DNA of 9,013 nucleotides. It comes from JALZHR01 sp036389695 (GTDB lineage Bacteria > Acidobacteriota > Blastocatellia > Pyrinomonadales > Pyrinomonadaceae). Position numbers and translations under genes: made by a program. Shown in pieces: positions 1 to 6,359 of this stretch (positions are counted from its first letter, which is position 1; each line of letters opens with the position of its first letter). The stretch is taken from the NCBI GenBank assembly GCA_036389695.1, contig DASVWG010000436.1:1-9013 (forward strand), given 5' to 3'. Under the pieces are notes generated by a model. It saw only the letters and a list, made by a program, of their open reading frames with translations. It was not told the origin of the DNA and did not search any database.

Positions 1-829
1 AATTCAAAGTTTCCGCGTAATTATTCGAGTTGATATAAGGCGCGCCGACAATCTCGAACGGGCGCGTCGTTCCGCGACCTTCAGAAACCTGCGTGCCTTC
101 AAAATAAACTGTTGCCGGAAAAACAACCGCCGTATCGACGGTCGGCATATTCGGCGAAGGCATCACCCACGGCGCGTCCGTTTCATCGTAAAAATCCTCG
201 CGCGACCATTCATCCATTGTCACAACTTCCAGCTCGCAATTTATTGAAAACTCTGCGTTAAACAGCTTTGCCAATTCCCCGCTCGTCAAGCCGTGACGCA
301 TCGGTATCGGAAACATCCCGACAAATGATTCGTGTCCTTTTTCCAGCAGATTTCCCTCGACTTCGATGCCGTTTATCGGATTCGGGCGGTCGAGCACAAT
401 CATTTTTTTGCCGAGTTTCGCGCAAGCCCGCATCGCATTCGCCATCGTGTAGACAAACGTGTAAACGCGACAACCGACGTCCTGCAAATCGAAAACTACA
501 GTATCGACGTTGGCAAGCATTTCCGCCGTCGGTTCGCGCGTTTCGCTGTAGAGCGAATAAACCGGCAGACCTGTCTGGCGGTCAATCGTATGCGAGGTTT
601 CAATCATATTGTCCTGCACATCGCCGCGAATGCCGTGCTGCGGTCCGAAAAGCGTCGTCAGATTTATATCTGCATTTTCAAAAAACAAATCCGCCGCGTG
701 CCGGAACTGGTGATTCACGGAAGCCTGATTGCAAATCAAACCGATTCGTTGATTTTTTAAAAGCCCGATTTGTTCGTCTAAAACTTTTTCCAAGCCGAGT
801 TTAACGGCTTTGCGTTGAAGTTTTGCCAT
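1..829 (-). CDS. namZ: DUF1343 / NamZ-type exo-beta-N-acetylmuramidase, 3' end missing
   Basis: This gene reads leftward and runs off the window start, so only the first 276 residues are present; the family is usually near 400. The translation is unmistakably DUF1343 (PF07075): FGPQHGIRGD (61-70), TGLPVYSLY (86-94), VVFDLQDVGCRVYT (111-124), VLDRPNPI (145-152), PIPMRHGLTSGELA (174-187), PSPNMPT (224-230) and FEGTQVSEGRGTT (243-255). Characterised members (NamZ of Bacillus subtilis) release terminal MurNAc from the non-reducing ends of peptidoglycan fragments. The N-terminus (MAKLQRKAVKLGLEK) shows no hydrophobic signal segment, and an in-frame stop (that of the upstream gene) lies three codons before the ATG, so the start is firm. 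This copy is therefore probably cytoplasmic, which favours cell-wall recycling over digestion outside the cell; that is inference. Only 6 bases separate it from the C26 hydrolase gene, so the two are probably cotranscribed. No clear Shine-Dalgarno is visible. Confidence 0.93.
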   Translation of the reverse strand, partial: MAKLQRKAVKLGLEKVLDEQIGLLKNQRIGLICNQASVNHQFRHAADLFFENADINLTTLFGPQHGIRGDVQDNMIETSHTIDRQTGLPVYSLYSETREPTAEMLANVDTVVFDLQDVGCRVYTFVYTMANAMRACAKLGKKMIVLDRPNPINGIEVEGNLLEKGHESFVGMFPIPMRHGLTSGELAKLFNAEFSINCELEVVTMDEWSREDFYDETDAPWVMPSPNMPTVDTAVVFPATVYFEGTQVSEGRGTTRPFEIVGAPYINSNNYAETLN

Positions 830-835
830 AATTAA

Positions 836-1549
836 TTACTTGCAGTTTGCGATAAAAGTTTCAAAAATATTTCTCGATAATTCGTCCGTTTTCCACGAAA
901 GCTCCGGATGCCACTGGACACCCAACACGAAACGGTCGCCGCGCGTATCTTCGATGCATTCAATCACGCCGTCTTTTGCCCAGGCGGTCGCTTTTAAGTT
1001 TTCGCCGACGGCTTTAATTGATTGATGATGATGCGAATTGACGCGCACGCCCGTTTTATTTACAGTCAAACTCGCCAGTAAGCTTTCATTTTCAATCTCA
1101 ATTGTATGCGAATTGCGTTCGAGCGGCTTGCCCTGTTCGTGCTTGAAAGCCTTCGGAATCTGCGATTCTATGTCCTGAATAAGACTGCCGCCGCGCGAAA
1201 CGTTCAGCGCCTGCATCCCGAAACAAATCCCCAAAATCGGAGTTTTCAATTTTTCCGCCTGCTCCAAAACCAGAAAATCCGTCTTTTCCTTTTCCGGAAT
1301 AATAATTTTCAGTTTCGGATGCGGCTCTTCGCCGAAATAAATCGGGTCAACATCCGTATCGCTGCCGGGCAGCAAAACGCCGTCCAGATTTTTCAAAGCT
1401 TCGGCGATATAGTCTTCGTTCGGAATGAGGCTCAAATGAAAAGGTATCGCGCCCAGAGCCTCGATTGCTTCGCTGTAATCGCGTCCCAGATAAAAACGGC
1501 GGGTATCCATCTCCAGACGCATTGTGATTCCGATTCGCGGTTTGCTCAT
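836..1549 (-). CDS. Gamma-glutamyl-gamma-aminobutyrate hydrolase family protein (peptidase C26, PuuD-like)
   Basis: A class-I glutamine amidotransferase-fold hydrolase of the PuuD/peptidase C26 family, which cleaves gamma-glutamyl amide bonds. Numbered from the MSKPRIGIT start (237 residues), the nucleophile Cys109 lies in GICFGMQ and the rest of the triad, His214 and Glu216, in VQWHPE. PGSDTDVDP (62-70) and NSHHHQSIK (171-179) are other family hallmarks. Length is normal for the family. The start is uncertain: the frame stays open to an ATG at 1600 that would add 17 residues. That site has an AAAGG about 11 bases upstream, whereas 1549 has no good ribosome site. I chose 1549 because family proteins typically begin just before the KPxIGIT strand and because it leaves 82 rather than 31 bases to the divergent hslV. 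The substrate is unknown. Pairing with a NamZ-like gene suggests a gamma-glutamyl bond in muropeptides, but polyamine or other gamma-glutamyl compounds are equally possible from sequence alone. Confidence 0.9.
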   Translation of the reverse strand: MSKPRIGITMRLEMDTRRFYLGRDYSEAIEALGAIPFHLSLIPNEDYIAEALKNLDGVLLPGSDTDVDPIYFGEEPHPKLKIIIPEKEKTDFLVLEQAEKLKTPILGICFGMQALNVSRGGSLIQDIESQIPKAFKHEQGKPLERNSHTIEIENESLLASLTVNKTGVRVNSHHHQSIKAVGENLKATAWAKDGVIECIEDTRGDRFVLGVQWHPELSWKTDELSRNIFETFIANCK

Positions 1550-1592
1550 ACGACTTCGATAATGTTCAACCAAACGGGGCGACTCTGTCAAT

Positions 1593-1621
1593 TTGAGCAT
1601 TTGAAATTAAACCTTTATCAT
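1593..1621 (+). promoter_or_regulatory. Candidate promoter for the hslVU run
   Basis: TTGAGC (1593-1598) and TATCAT (1616-1621) are separated by exactly 17 bases and match the sigma-70 boxes at four and five of six positions. Transcription would begin near 1628, only a few bases before the hslV ATG at 1632, giving a nearly leaderless message; this fits the lack of any Shine-Dalgarno there. The elements overlap the region upstream of, or inside, the divergent C26 gene depending on its true start. Confidence 0.4.
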
Positions 1622-1631
1622 TATTTATCTG

Positions 1632-2177
1632 ATGATGAATTCACAAAACTCGATTCGCTCGACGACCGTGCTGCTCGTAAGGCGCGACGGAAAAACCGCG
1701 ATGGCTGGCGACGGGCAGGTCACGCTCGGCGAAACCGTCATTAAAGGCAATGCGCGCAAAGTCCGGCGCATTCACAACGATAAGATTCTGGTCGGCTTTG
1801 CCGGCGCGACCGCCGACGCTTTTTCGCTTTTAACGCGCTTTGAGACGAAGCTGGAGCAGTATCAGGGACAACTGGAACGCGCGGCGATCGAGCTGAGTAA
1901 AGATTGGCGCACGGATAAAATTCTGCGCAATCTGGAAGCGCTTTTGATTGTCGCCGACACGGGCGGCGCGTTTCTGATTTCGGGCAAAGGCGACGTTATA
2001 GCTTCCGACGAAGGCTTGCTTTCGGTCGGCTCGGGCAGTATGTTCGCGCTTGCCGCCGCGCGCGCTTTGATGAAACATACGGAATTGTCGGCGCGGGAAA
2101 TTGCCGAAGAAGCTCTGAAAATCGCCGGCGAAATCTGTATCTACACAAATTCGAATATTATTTTAGAAGAAATTTAA
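1632..2177 (+). CDS. hslV: ATP-dependent protease subunit HslV
   Basis: Proteolytic core of the HslVU (ClpQY) protease, a proteasome-beta-like double ring of hexamers in the cytoplasm that degrades unfolded substrates fed by HslU. The 181-residue product aligns along its length with known HslV: AGDGQVTLG (25-33), KVRRIHNDKILVGFAG (near 42-57), TADAF, KDWRTDKILRNLEALL, and the C-terminal YTNSNIILEEI. The active enzyme uses an N-terminal threonine; here the Thr-Thr pair is at residues 11-12, so a ten-residue propeptide (MMNSQNSIRS) must be removed to expose Thr11. Other HslVs have a bare Met or a few extra residues here. Two consecutive ATG codons (1632 and 1635) could both start translation, and neither has a Shine-Dalgarno. 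The stop is one base before the hslU start, typical of the obligate hslV-hslU pair. Confidence 0.97.
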   Translation: MMNSQNSIRSTTVLLVRRDGKTAMAGDGQVTLGETVIKGNARKVRRIHNDKILVGFAGATADAFSLLTRFETKLEQYQGQLERAAIELSKDWRTDKILRNLEALLIVADTGGAFLISGKGDVIASDEGLLSVGSGSMFALAAARALMKHTELSAREIAEEALKIAGEICIYTNSNIILEEI

Positions 2178-2178
2178 A

Positions 2179-3591
2179 ATGCCGATATATCTATCCGGTG
2201 AAACCGTGGAAAAACCGAAATTAGACGATTTAACGCCCCGCGAGATTGTCGAGCAGCTCGACAAATACGTCGTCGGTCAAACGCTGGCGAAACGCGCCGT
2301 AGCGGTCGCGCTGCGCAATCGCATCCGCCGCCAGAAGCTTCCGCCCGAACTGGCGCAGGACGTTCTGCCGAAAAATATTCTGATGATTGGCTCGACCGGC
2401 GTCGGCAAAACCGAAATCGCGCGGCGACTGGCGCGGCTGGCAAACTCGCCGTTTATCAAAATCGAAGCGTCGAAATTTACCGAAGTCGGATACGTCGGGC
2501 GCGATGTGGAAAGCATGATTCGCGAGCTGACGGAAGTCGCCGTCGATATGACCAAACAGACGGCTTTTGAAGAAGTCCGACAGCAAGCCGAACAAAACGT
2601 CGAGGAAAAAATTCTGGACATTTTATATCCGCCGACAAATGCCTATTACACTTCGAATAACGACGACGAAAACGATTTCACGAGTCTGGAAGACCGGCAG
2701 AAAACCAACCGCACGCGCGAAAAGCTGCGCGAACAGTTGAAAAACGGAGAATTGGACGACCGACCAATTGAGGTTGACGTGCAAGACCGCTCGACGCCGA
2801 TGATTGATATTGTCGGCGGGCAGGGCATGGAAGAAATGGGCGTCAATTTCGGCGATATGCTGGGAAATCTTTTTCCCAAAAAGACCAAGCATCGCAAGAT
2901 AAAAATTGCCGAAGCCAGAGAATATCTGCTGCGCGAAGAACAGGAAAACCTCGTTGATATGGACAATATCACGCGCATGGCTATCGAGAAAACCGAAAAT
3001 TCGGGCATCGTTTTTCTGGATGAAATCGACAAAATAGCCGGACGCGAAAGCGGTTCGTCGGGCGGTCCGGACGTTTCACGCGAAGGCGTCCAGCGCGATT
3101 TGCTGCCGATTGTCGAAGGAACGACCGTCAATACCCGCTACGGAATGGTCAACACCGAGCATATTCTTTTTATCGCCGCCGGAGCTTTCCACGTTTCCAA
3201 GCCTTCGGATTTAATTCCGGAGCTGCAGGGGCGCTTTCCCATCCGCGTCGAGCTTGAGTCCTTAACGATTGACGACCTTAAGCGAATTCTTACACAACCT
3301 AAAAATTCGCTTATTAAGCAATATCAAGCACTGCTTAACACGGAGGGCATAAAGCTGGAGTTTACCGGCGAAGCGATTTCCACGCTGGCTGAGATGACCG
3401 AGCATATCAACAAAACGACCGAAGACATCGGCGCGCGAAGGCTTCACACGCTGCTCGAAAAGCTGCTTGAGGAAATCAGCTTTCTCGGAAACGAATTGGA
3501 AGAAAAGAATCAGACAATCGACGAATATTACGTTAAGGAAAAATTGGAAGGCATTATTAAAGACCAAAATTTGAGCCAGTATATCTTGTAA
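2179..3591 (+). CDS. hslU: ATP-dependent protease ATPase subunit HslU
   Basis: AAA+ unfoldase that caps HslV, binds and unfolds substrates and threads them into the protease chamber. Features in the 470 residues: TPREIVEQLDKYVVGQ (19-34), Walker A GSTGVGKT (71-78), pore-loop GYVGRDVE (104-111), a charged intermediate (I) domain around 110-245, Walker B IVFLDEIDK (277-285), the arginine-finger region GRFPIRVEL (351-359) and sensor-2 GARRL (418-422). The C-terminal tail LSQYIL corresponds to the LSRFIL-like tail that docks between HslV subunits. Two small deviations are seen: Ser72 replaces the usual Pro of GPTGVGKT, and the tail has Gln-Tyr for the common Arg-Phe. Neither should abolish function. 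Codons near 3280-3350 look more AT-rich than the rest of the gene. No strong Shine-Dalgarno precedes the ATG, so translation is probably coupled to hslV one base upstream. Confidence 0.98.
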   Translation: MPIYLSGETVEKPKLDDLTPREIVEQLDKYVVGQTLAKRAVAVALRNRIRRQKLPPELAQDVLPKNILMIGSTGVGKTEIARRLARLANSPFIKIEASKFTEVGYVGRDVESMIRELTEVAVDMTKQTAFEEVRQQAEQNVEEKILDILYPPTNAYYTSNNDDENDFTSLEDRQKTNRTREKLREQLKNGELDDRPIEVDVQDRSTPMIDIVGGQGMEEMGVNFGDMLGNLFPKKTKHRKIKIAEAREYLLREEQENLVDMDNITRMAIEKTENSGIVFLDEIDKIAGRESGSSGGPDVSREGVQRDLLPIVEGTTVNTRYGMVNTEHILFIAAGAFHVSKPSDLIPELQGRFPIRVELESLTIDDLKRILTQPKNSLIKQYQALLNTEGIKLEFTGEAISTLAEMTEHINKTTEDIGARRLHTLLEKLLEEISFLGNELEEKNQTIDEYYVKEKLEGIIKDQNLSQYIL

Positions 3592-3600
3592 TTTAAAAGG

Positions 3601-4722
3601 ATGTTTAACCAGCTATTAAACCTTACATATTTAAGCAGATGCTTTCCGCCTAAAGCAGCATTAGCGTTTATAATATTTGTTTTGCTTATTTTTACAGGCG
3701 CGGGCTGCGGCAAAAGAAAAGCTCCTCAGCCTCCGCTTGAAAAAACTCAGCAGCGCATCGAAATATCGGGCTTTCAACAAGGCAATAAAGTAAATCTAAC
3801 CTGGCTGCTTCCCGCTCAAAGCGTCTCCGATTCAAGCGTTTCCAGTATTAAACAGGTTGATGTTTATCGTCTGGCGGAACCGCTCGACGCGCCCGCTTCG
3901 CTGACGGAAGAAGATTTTGCTTCGCGCAGCACGCTTATCGGCTCGGTATCGATTTCCGCCGAAGATTTGGCGAGACGACAAATCAGTTATACGGATTCGC
4001 TGGAATTTGCCGGACAAGCCGTCAAGCTTCGTTACGCTATTCGTTTTGTTAATTCAGCCGGACAGAAAGCCGGTTTTTCCAACTTTTTATTAATCGAGCC
4101 GACGGCGAAAGTTGCCGCTTCGCCGGCTCTCGACGTGCCCGCCGTCTCGCAGGAAGCGATTTTGCTTCGGTGGCAGCCGCCGACGTCAAACGTTGACGGC
4201 TCAAAGCCGGTGAACGTTCTCGGCTACAACGTGTATCGCAGCGAAAAAGAAACGCCGCAGCGCAAAATGTTGAATTCGGCTCCGGTCACGCGAAACGAAT
4301 TCAGCGACAGGCTTTTTGAGTTTGAACGCGGTTACCGGTATTTTGTCCGCGCGGTTTCGCTCGGGACAAACGGTCAGCCGATTGAAAGCGCCGATTCAAA
4401 TGCGGTCGAAATCGTTCCGAAAGATACGTTTGCGCCGTCCGCGCCGGGCGCTTTAACGATCGCCGCGACGCTCGATACAATCTCTATATTTTTTGCGACG
4501 AACCTTGAAAAAGACATCGCCGGTTATCGTATTTTTCGCTCGACAAATCCGGAGCTGCCAAAATCCGAATGGCAGAATCTGACGCCTAATCTTTTGACTG
4601 CCAATACTTTTCAGGACACGAAAATCGAATCCGGCAAAACATATTTTTATTACGTGACGGCAGTCGATAGATTCGGAAATGCGAGCGAGCCTTCGGAAGT
4701 AGTCAGCGAAACCGTTCCGTAA
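3601..4722 (+). CDS. Putative lipoprotein with fibronectin type III-like domains
   Basis: A 373-residue predicted envelope lipoprotein of unknown function. Residues 19-35 form a hydrophobic segment (AALAFIIFVLLIFTGAG) ending at Cys36, followed by GKRKAPQPP, a proline-rich linker seen after the lipidated Cys in many small bacterial lipoproteins. The lipobox is imperfect, with Gly rather than Leu at -3, and the n-region is long (18 residues). The remainder reads as beta-sandwich repeats: a divergent module near 50-166, and two clearer FnIII-like modules near 175-272 (ILLRWQPP, LGYNVYRS, YRYFVRAVS) and 276-373 (IAGYRIFRS, KTYFYYVTAVDRFGNASEPS). These folds usually mediate binding and no catalytic motif is visible. 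The AAAAGG motif abuts the ATG with no spacer, which is unusually tight, but no other in-frame start exists nearby. It sits 9 bases after hslU in the same transcript, yet being exported it is unlikely to work with the cytoplasmic protease. Confidence 0.85.
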   Translation: MFNQLLNLTYLSRCFPPKAALAFIIFVLLIFTGAGCGKRKAPQPPLEKTQQRIEISGFQQGNKVNLTWLLPAQSVSDSSVSSIKQVDVYRLAEPLDAPASLTEEDFASRSTLIGSVSISAEDLARRQISYTDSLEFAGQAVKLRYAIRFVNSAGQKAGFSNFLLIEPTAKVAASPALDVPAVSQEAILLRWQPPTSNVDGSKPVNVLGYNVYRSEKETPQRKMLNSAPVTRNEFSDRLFEFERGYRYFVRAVSLGTNGQPIESADSNAVEIVPKDTFAPSAPGALTIAATLDTISIFFATNLEKDIAGYRIFRSTNPELPKSEWQNLTPNLLTANTFQDTKIESGKTYFYYVTAVDRFGNASEPSEVVSETVP

Positions 4723-4728
4723 AGTTTT

Positions 4729-5496
4729 ATGAAAATCTGTCGTTTTATAAATAATAATCAAGAGCAATACGGCGCGCTGCACAACAATCGCGTTTTCCCT
4801 TTTCCCGATACACAAGAATTCGGCGACGTGTCGGAAACGTTAAAGCTGATTGAAAGCTTCGATGTGTCGGAAATCAAATTTCTGCCGCCCGCGACGCCTT
4901 CAAAAATCGTCTGCGTCGGGAGAAATTACGCCGAACACGCTGCCGAGCTCGGCAACGAAGTGCCGAAAGAACCGCTTCTGTTTTTGAAAGCGCCGTCGGC
5001 TCTAATTACCGAAGGTGAGGCAATTGTGATTCCCGAACAATCCACACAGGTCGAGCATGAAGGCGAACTTGCCGTCATTATCGGACGCGAATGCCGCAAA
5101 TTATCCGAAAGCGATAATCCATTCGATTACGTTTTCGGATATACGTGTCTGAATGACGTCACCGCCCGAGATTTACAGCGCAGGGACGTGCAGTTTACGC
5201 GCGCGAAATCTTTCGACGCATTTTGTCCAATCGGCGCATTCATCGAAACCGAGCTGGACGTTTCCGACATCCGCGTCGTCACAAAAGTCAACGGGCTTGT
5301 AAAACAGGACGGGCGCACTTCGCAGATGGTTTTTCCGGTTGATTTTTTGATACGATATATCTCAAATATGATGACTTTAAACGCCGGCGACATCATCGCT
5401 ACGGGAACGCCTTCGGGCGTTTCCAAACTGAACAAAGGCGACGTTTGCGAAGTGGAAATCGAAGGCATCGGAACGCTGCGAAACCCGGTCGAGTAA
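4729..5496 (+). CDS. Fumarylacetoacetate hydrolase (FAH) family protein
   Basis: A 255-residue single-domain FAH-superfamily enzyme of the YcgM/FAHD1 type. Family members act on 1,3-diketo or 2-keto acids in a divalent-metal-dependent way: acylpyruvate hydrolysis, oxaloacetate decarboxylation or tautomerisation, or isomerisation in homoprotocatechuate breakdown. Motifs: VCVGRNYAEHAAELG (61-75), LFLKAPSAL (84-92), the metal ligands Glu111 and Glu113 in HEGELAVIIG and Asp143 in LNDVTARDLQ, KSFDAFCPIG (160-169), QDGRTSQMVF (193-202) and GDIIATGTPSGV (220-231). All expected metal ligands are present, so it should be active, but the substrate cannot be chosen from sequence. No other aromatic-catabolism gene lies nearby, which leans toward a general metabolite-repair or acylpyruvase role. 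It starts 6 bases after the lipoprotein stop, without a clear Shine-Dalgarno but with an A-rich start region. Confidence 0.93.
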   Translation: MKICRFINNNQEQYGALHNNRVFPFPDTQEFGDVSETLKLIESFDVSEIKFLPPATPSKIVCVGRNYAEHAAELGNEVPKEPLLFLKAPSALITEGEAIVIPEQSTQVEHEGELAVIIGRECRKLSESDNPFDYVFGYTCLNDVTARDLQRRDVQFTRAKSFDAFCPIGAFIETELDVSDIRVVTKVNGLVKQDGRTSQMVFPVDFLIRYISNMMTLNAGDIIATGTPSGVSKLNKGDVCEVEIEGIGTLRNPVE

Positions 5497-5505
5497 ACAA
5501 ATTCA

Positions 5506-5568
5506 ATGAAAGCGCTGCCCGAATTCCGAAAAGATAATTTTTATGAAATTTTAAGAGGAGAAATATGA
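5506..5568 (+). CDS. Possible 20-codon leader ORF overlapping the transaldolase start
   Basis: In the 68-base gap before the transaldolase gene an ATG at 5506 opens a 20-codon frame (MKALPEF...YEILRGEI). Its TGA (5566-5568) overlaps the downstream ATG as ATGA, the classical arrangement for translational coupling. No ribosome site precedes it and the peptide is not recognised as a known leader. The FYEILRGEI ending faintly resembles the start of HIT-family proteins (xIFxKIIxGEIP), so it could be a gene remnant; chance is just as likely. Confidence 0.2.
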   Translation: MKALPEFRKDNFYEILRGEI

Positions 5569-5574
5569 AATTTT
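5542..5574 (+). repeat. 11-bp direct repeat duplicating the transaldolase start
   Basis: TATGAAATTTT occurs at 5542-5552 and again at 5564-5574, 22 bases apart. The second copy contains the real start codon. The first would encode Met-Lys-Phe followed by TAA, and the ribosome site AGAGGAG lies between the two. This looks like a small duplication of the initiation region. Confidence 0.6.
5554..5560 (+). promoter_or_regulatory. Strong Shine-Dalgarno for the transaldolase gene
   Basis: AGAGGAG ends four bases before the ATG at 5565. It is the best ribosome-binding site in the window and fixes this start; most neighbouring genes have weak or badly spaced sites. Confidence 0.8.
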
Positions 5575-6215
5575 TTATTGACACAGCTAATCTGGACGAA
5601 ATCCGCGAAGCCAGCGAGATGGGCTTGATTGACGGCGTGACGACCAACCCGTCATTGATTGCAAAAGAAAAAGACGTAAATTTTGAAGAACACATCGCCA
5701 AGATTTGCGAAATGGTTCCGGGCGACATTTCGGTCGAAGTCACCAGCCTCGAAGCCGCCGGAATGCTGGAAGAAGGTCGCAAATACGCGAAAATCGCTCC
5801 GAATGTGGTGATTAAATGCCCTCTGACTTTAGAAGGCTTGAAAGCGACGCGCACGTTTCGCGGCGAAGGCACAAAAGTCAACGTCACGCTTTGTTTTTCC
5901 GCCGCTCAGGCAATTCTCGCCGCGAAAGCCGGCGCGACCTACATCAGCCCGTTTATCGGCAGGCTCGACGACATCGCTCAGGACGGAATGCAGCTCATCC
6001 GCGATATTGTTCAAATCTATGATAATTACGGATTTACGACCGAAGTTCTCGCCGCCAGCATTCGCCATCCGATGCATATAGTGGATTGCGCACTGGCAGG
6101 CGCGGACGTGGCGACAATTCCCTTTAAAGTCATTCAACAACTCGTCAAACATCCGCTGACGGATAAAGGCTTAGATTCATTTTTGAGCGACTGGAAAAAA
6201 AGCGGAAGAGGTTAA
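5565..6215 (+). CDS. tal: Transaldolase, TalC/MipB subfamily
   Basis: Short (216 residues) Schiff-base aldolase of the TalC/fructose-6-phosphate aldolase subfamily, acting in the non-oxidative pentose phosphate pathway by moving a dihydroxyacetone unit between sugar phosphates. Motifs: FIDTANLDEI (4-13), GVTTNPSLIAKE (24-35), the Schiff-base lysine Lys84 in NVVIKCPLT (80-88), GATYISPFIGRLDD (123-136), EVLAASIRHP and DVATIPFKVIQQL. Two residues separate true transaldolases from fructose-6-phosphate aldolase: Glu versus Gln near 58 and Phe versus Tyr near 130. Here they are Glu58 (SVEVTS) and Phe130 (SPFIGR), both the transaldolase state, so I predict transaldolase rather than aldolase activity. 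It is the last gene of the hslVU run, with its own strong ribosome site, and is followed by a terminator. Confidence 0.95.
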   Translation: MKFFIDTANLDEIREASEMGLIDGVTTNPSLIAKEKDVNFEEHIAKICEMVPGDISVEVTSLEAAGMLEEGRKYAKIAPNVVIKCPLTLEGLKATRTFRGEGTKVNVTLCFSAAQAILAAKAGATYISPFIGRLDDIAQDGMQLIRDIVQIYDNYGFTTEVLAASIRHPMHIVDCALAGADVATIPFKVIQQLVKHPLTDKGLDSFLSDWKKSGRG

Positions 6216-6239
6216 GATTTGCTTTAAATTCAAGAAACG

Positions 6240-6271
6240 AAAAAGGCGTGATTATGATTCACGCCTTTTTT
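6240..6271 (+). terminator. Rho-independent terminator after the transaldolase gene
   Basis: A perfect 12-bp stem, AAAAAGGCGTGA (6240-6251) pairing with TCACGCCTTTTT (6259-6270), closes a 7-base loop and ends in a T run. It lies 25 bases after the stop. Because an A run precedes the stem it could also work from the opposite strand, although no convergent gene is present. Confidence 0.92.
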
Positions 6272-6303
6272 ATTTATCTTATTTACTTCTTTGTTTGATT
6301 TTA

Positions 6304-6319
6304 TATTAGTTAGCTAATA
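6304..6319. promoter_or_regulatory. Operator site 1 upstream of marR
   Basis: TATTAGTTAGCTAATA is an inverted repeat with 6-bp arms around TTAG, of the kind bound by MarR-family dimers. It is the site farthest from the regulator gene. Confidence 0.65.
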
Positions 6320-6328
6320 ATATATTCA

Positions 6329-6340
6329 TCAGCTAGCTAA
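6329..6340. promoter_or_regulatory. Operator site 2 upstream of marR
   Basis: TCAGCTAGCTAA differs from the site 1 core at two positions and contains the perfect 8-bp palindrome AGCTAGCT (6331-6338). Confidence 0.55.
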
Positions 6341-6341
6341 A

Positions 6342-6357
6342 TTTAGTTGGCTAATAA
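6342..6357. promoter_or_regulatory. Operator site 3 upstream of marR
   Basis: The core TTAGTTGGCTAA (6343-6354) differs from the site 1 core at one position and shares its flanking TAA. It begins 14 bases after the start of site 2. Confidence 0.6.
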
Positions 6358-6359
6358 AT

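Noticed and set aside
268..804. Long plus-strand open frames opposite the NamZ-like gene
   Set aside because: Arginine- and cysteine-rich low-complexity translations with no motif; they are antisense shadows of a clearly conserved gene.
1106..1744. 212-codon plus-strand frame across the C26 gene and the hslV start
   Set aside because: Overlaps two well-supported genes in other frames and shows no recognisable domain.
2174..3131. Several minus-strand frames inside hslU
   Set aside because: Antisense to a gene conserved along its full length; compositions are typical of shadow frames.
3280..3800. AT-rich shift spanning the end of hslU and the start of the lipoprotein gene, considered as a sign of transfer
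   Set aside because: The protein sequence of HslU stays family-typical through the shift and no junction or repeat marks a boundary; probably local codon variation.
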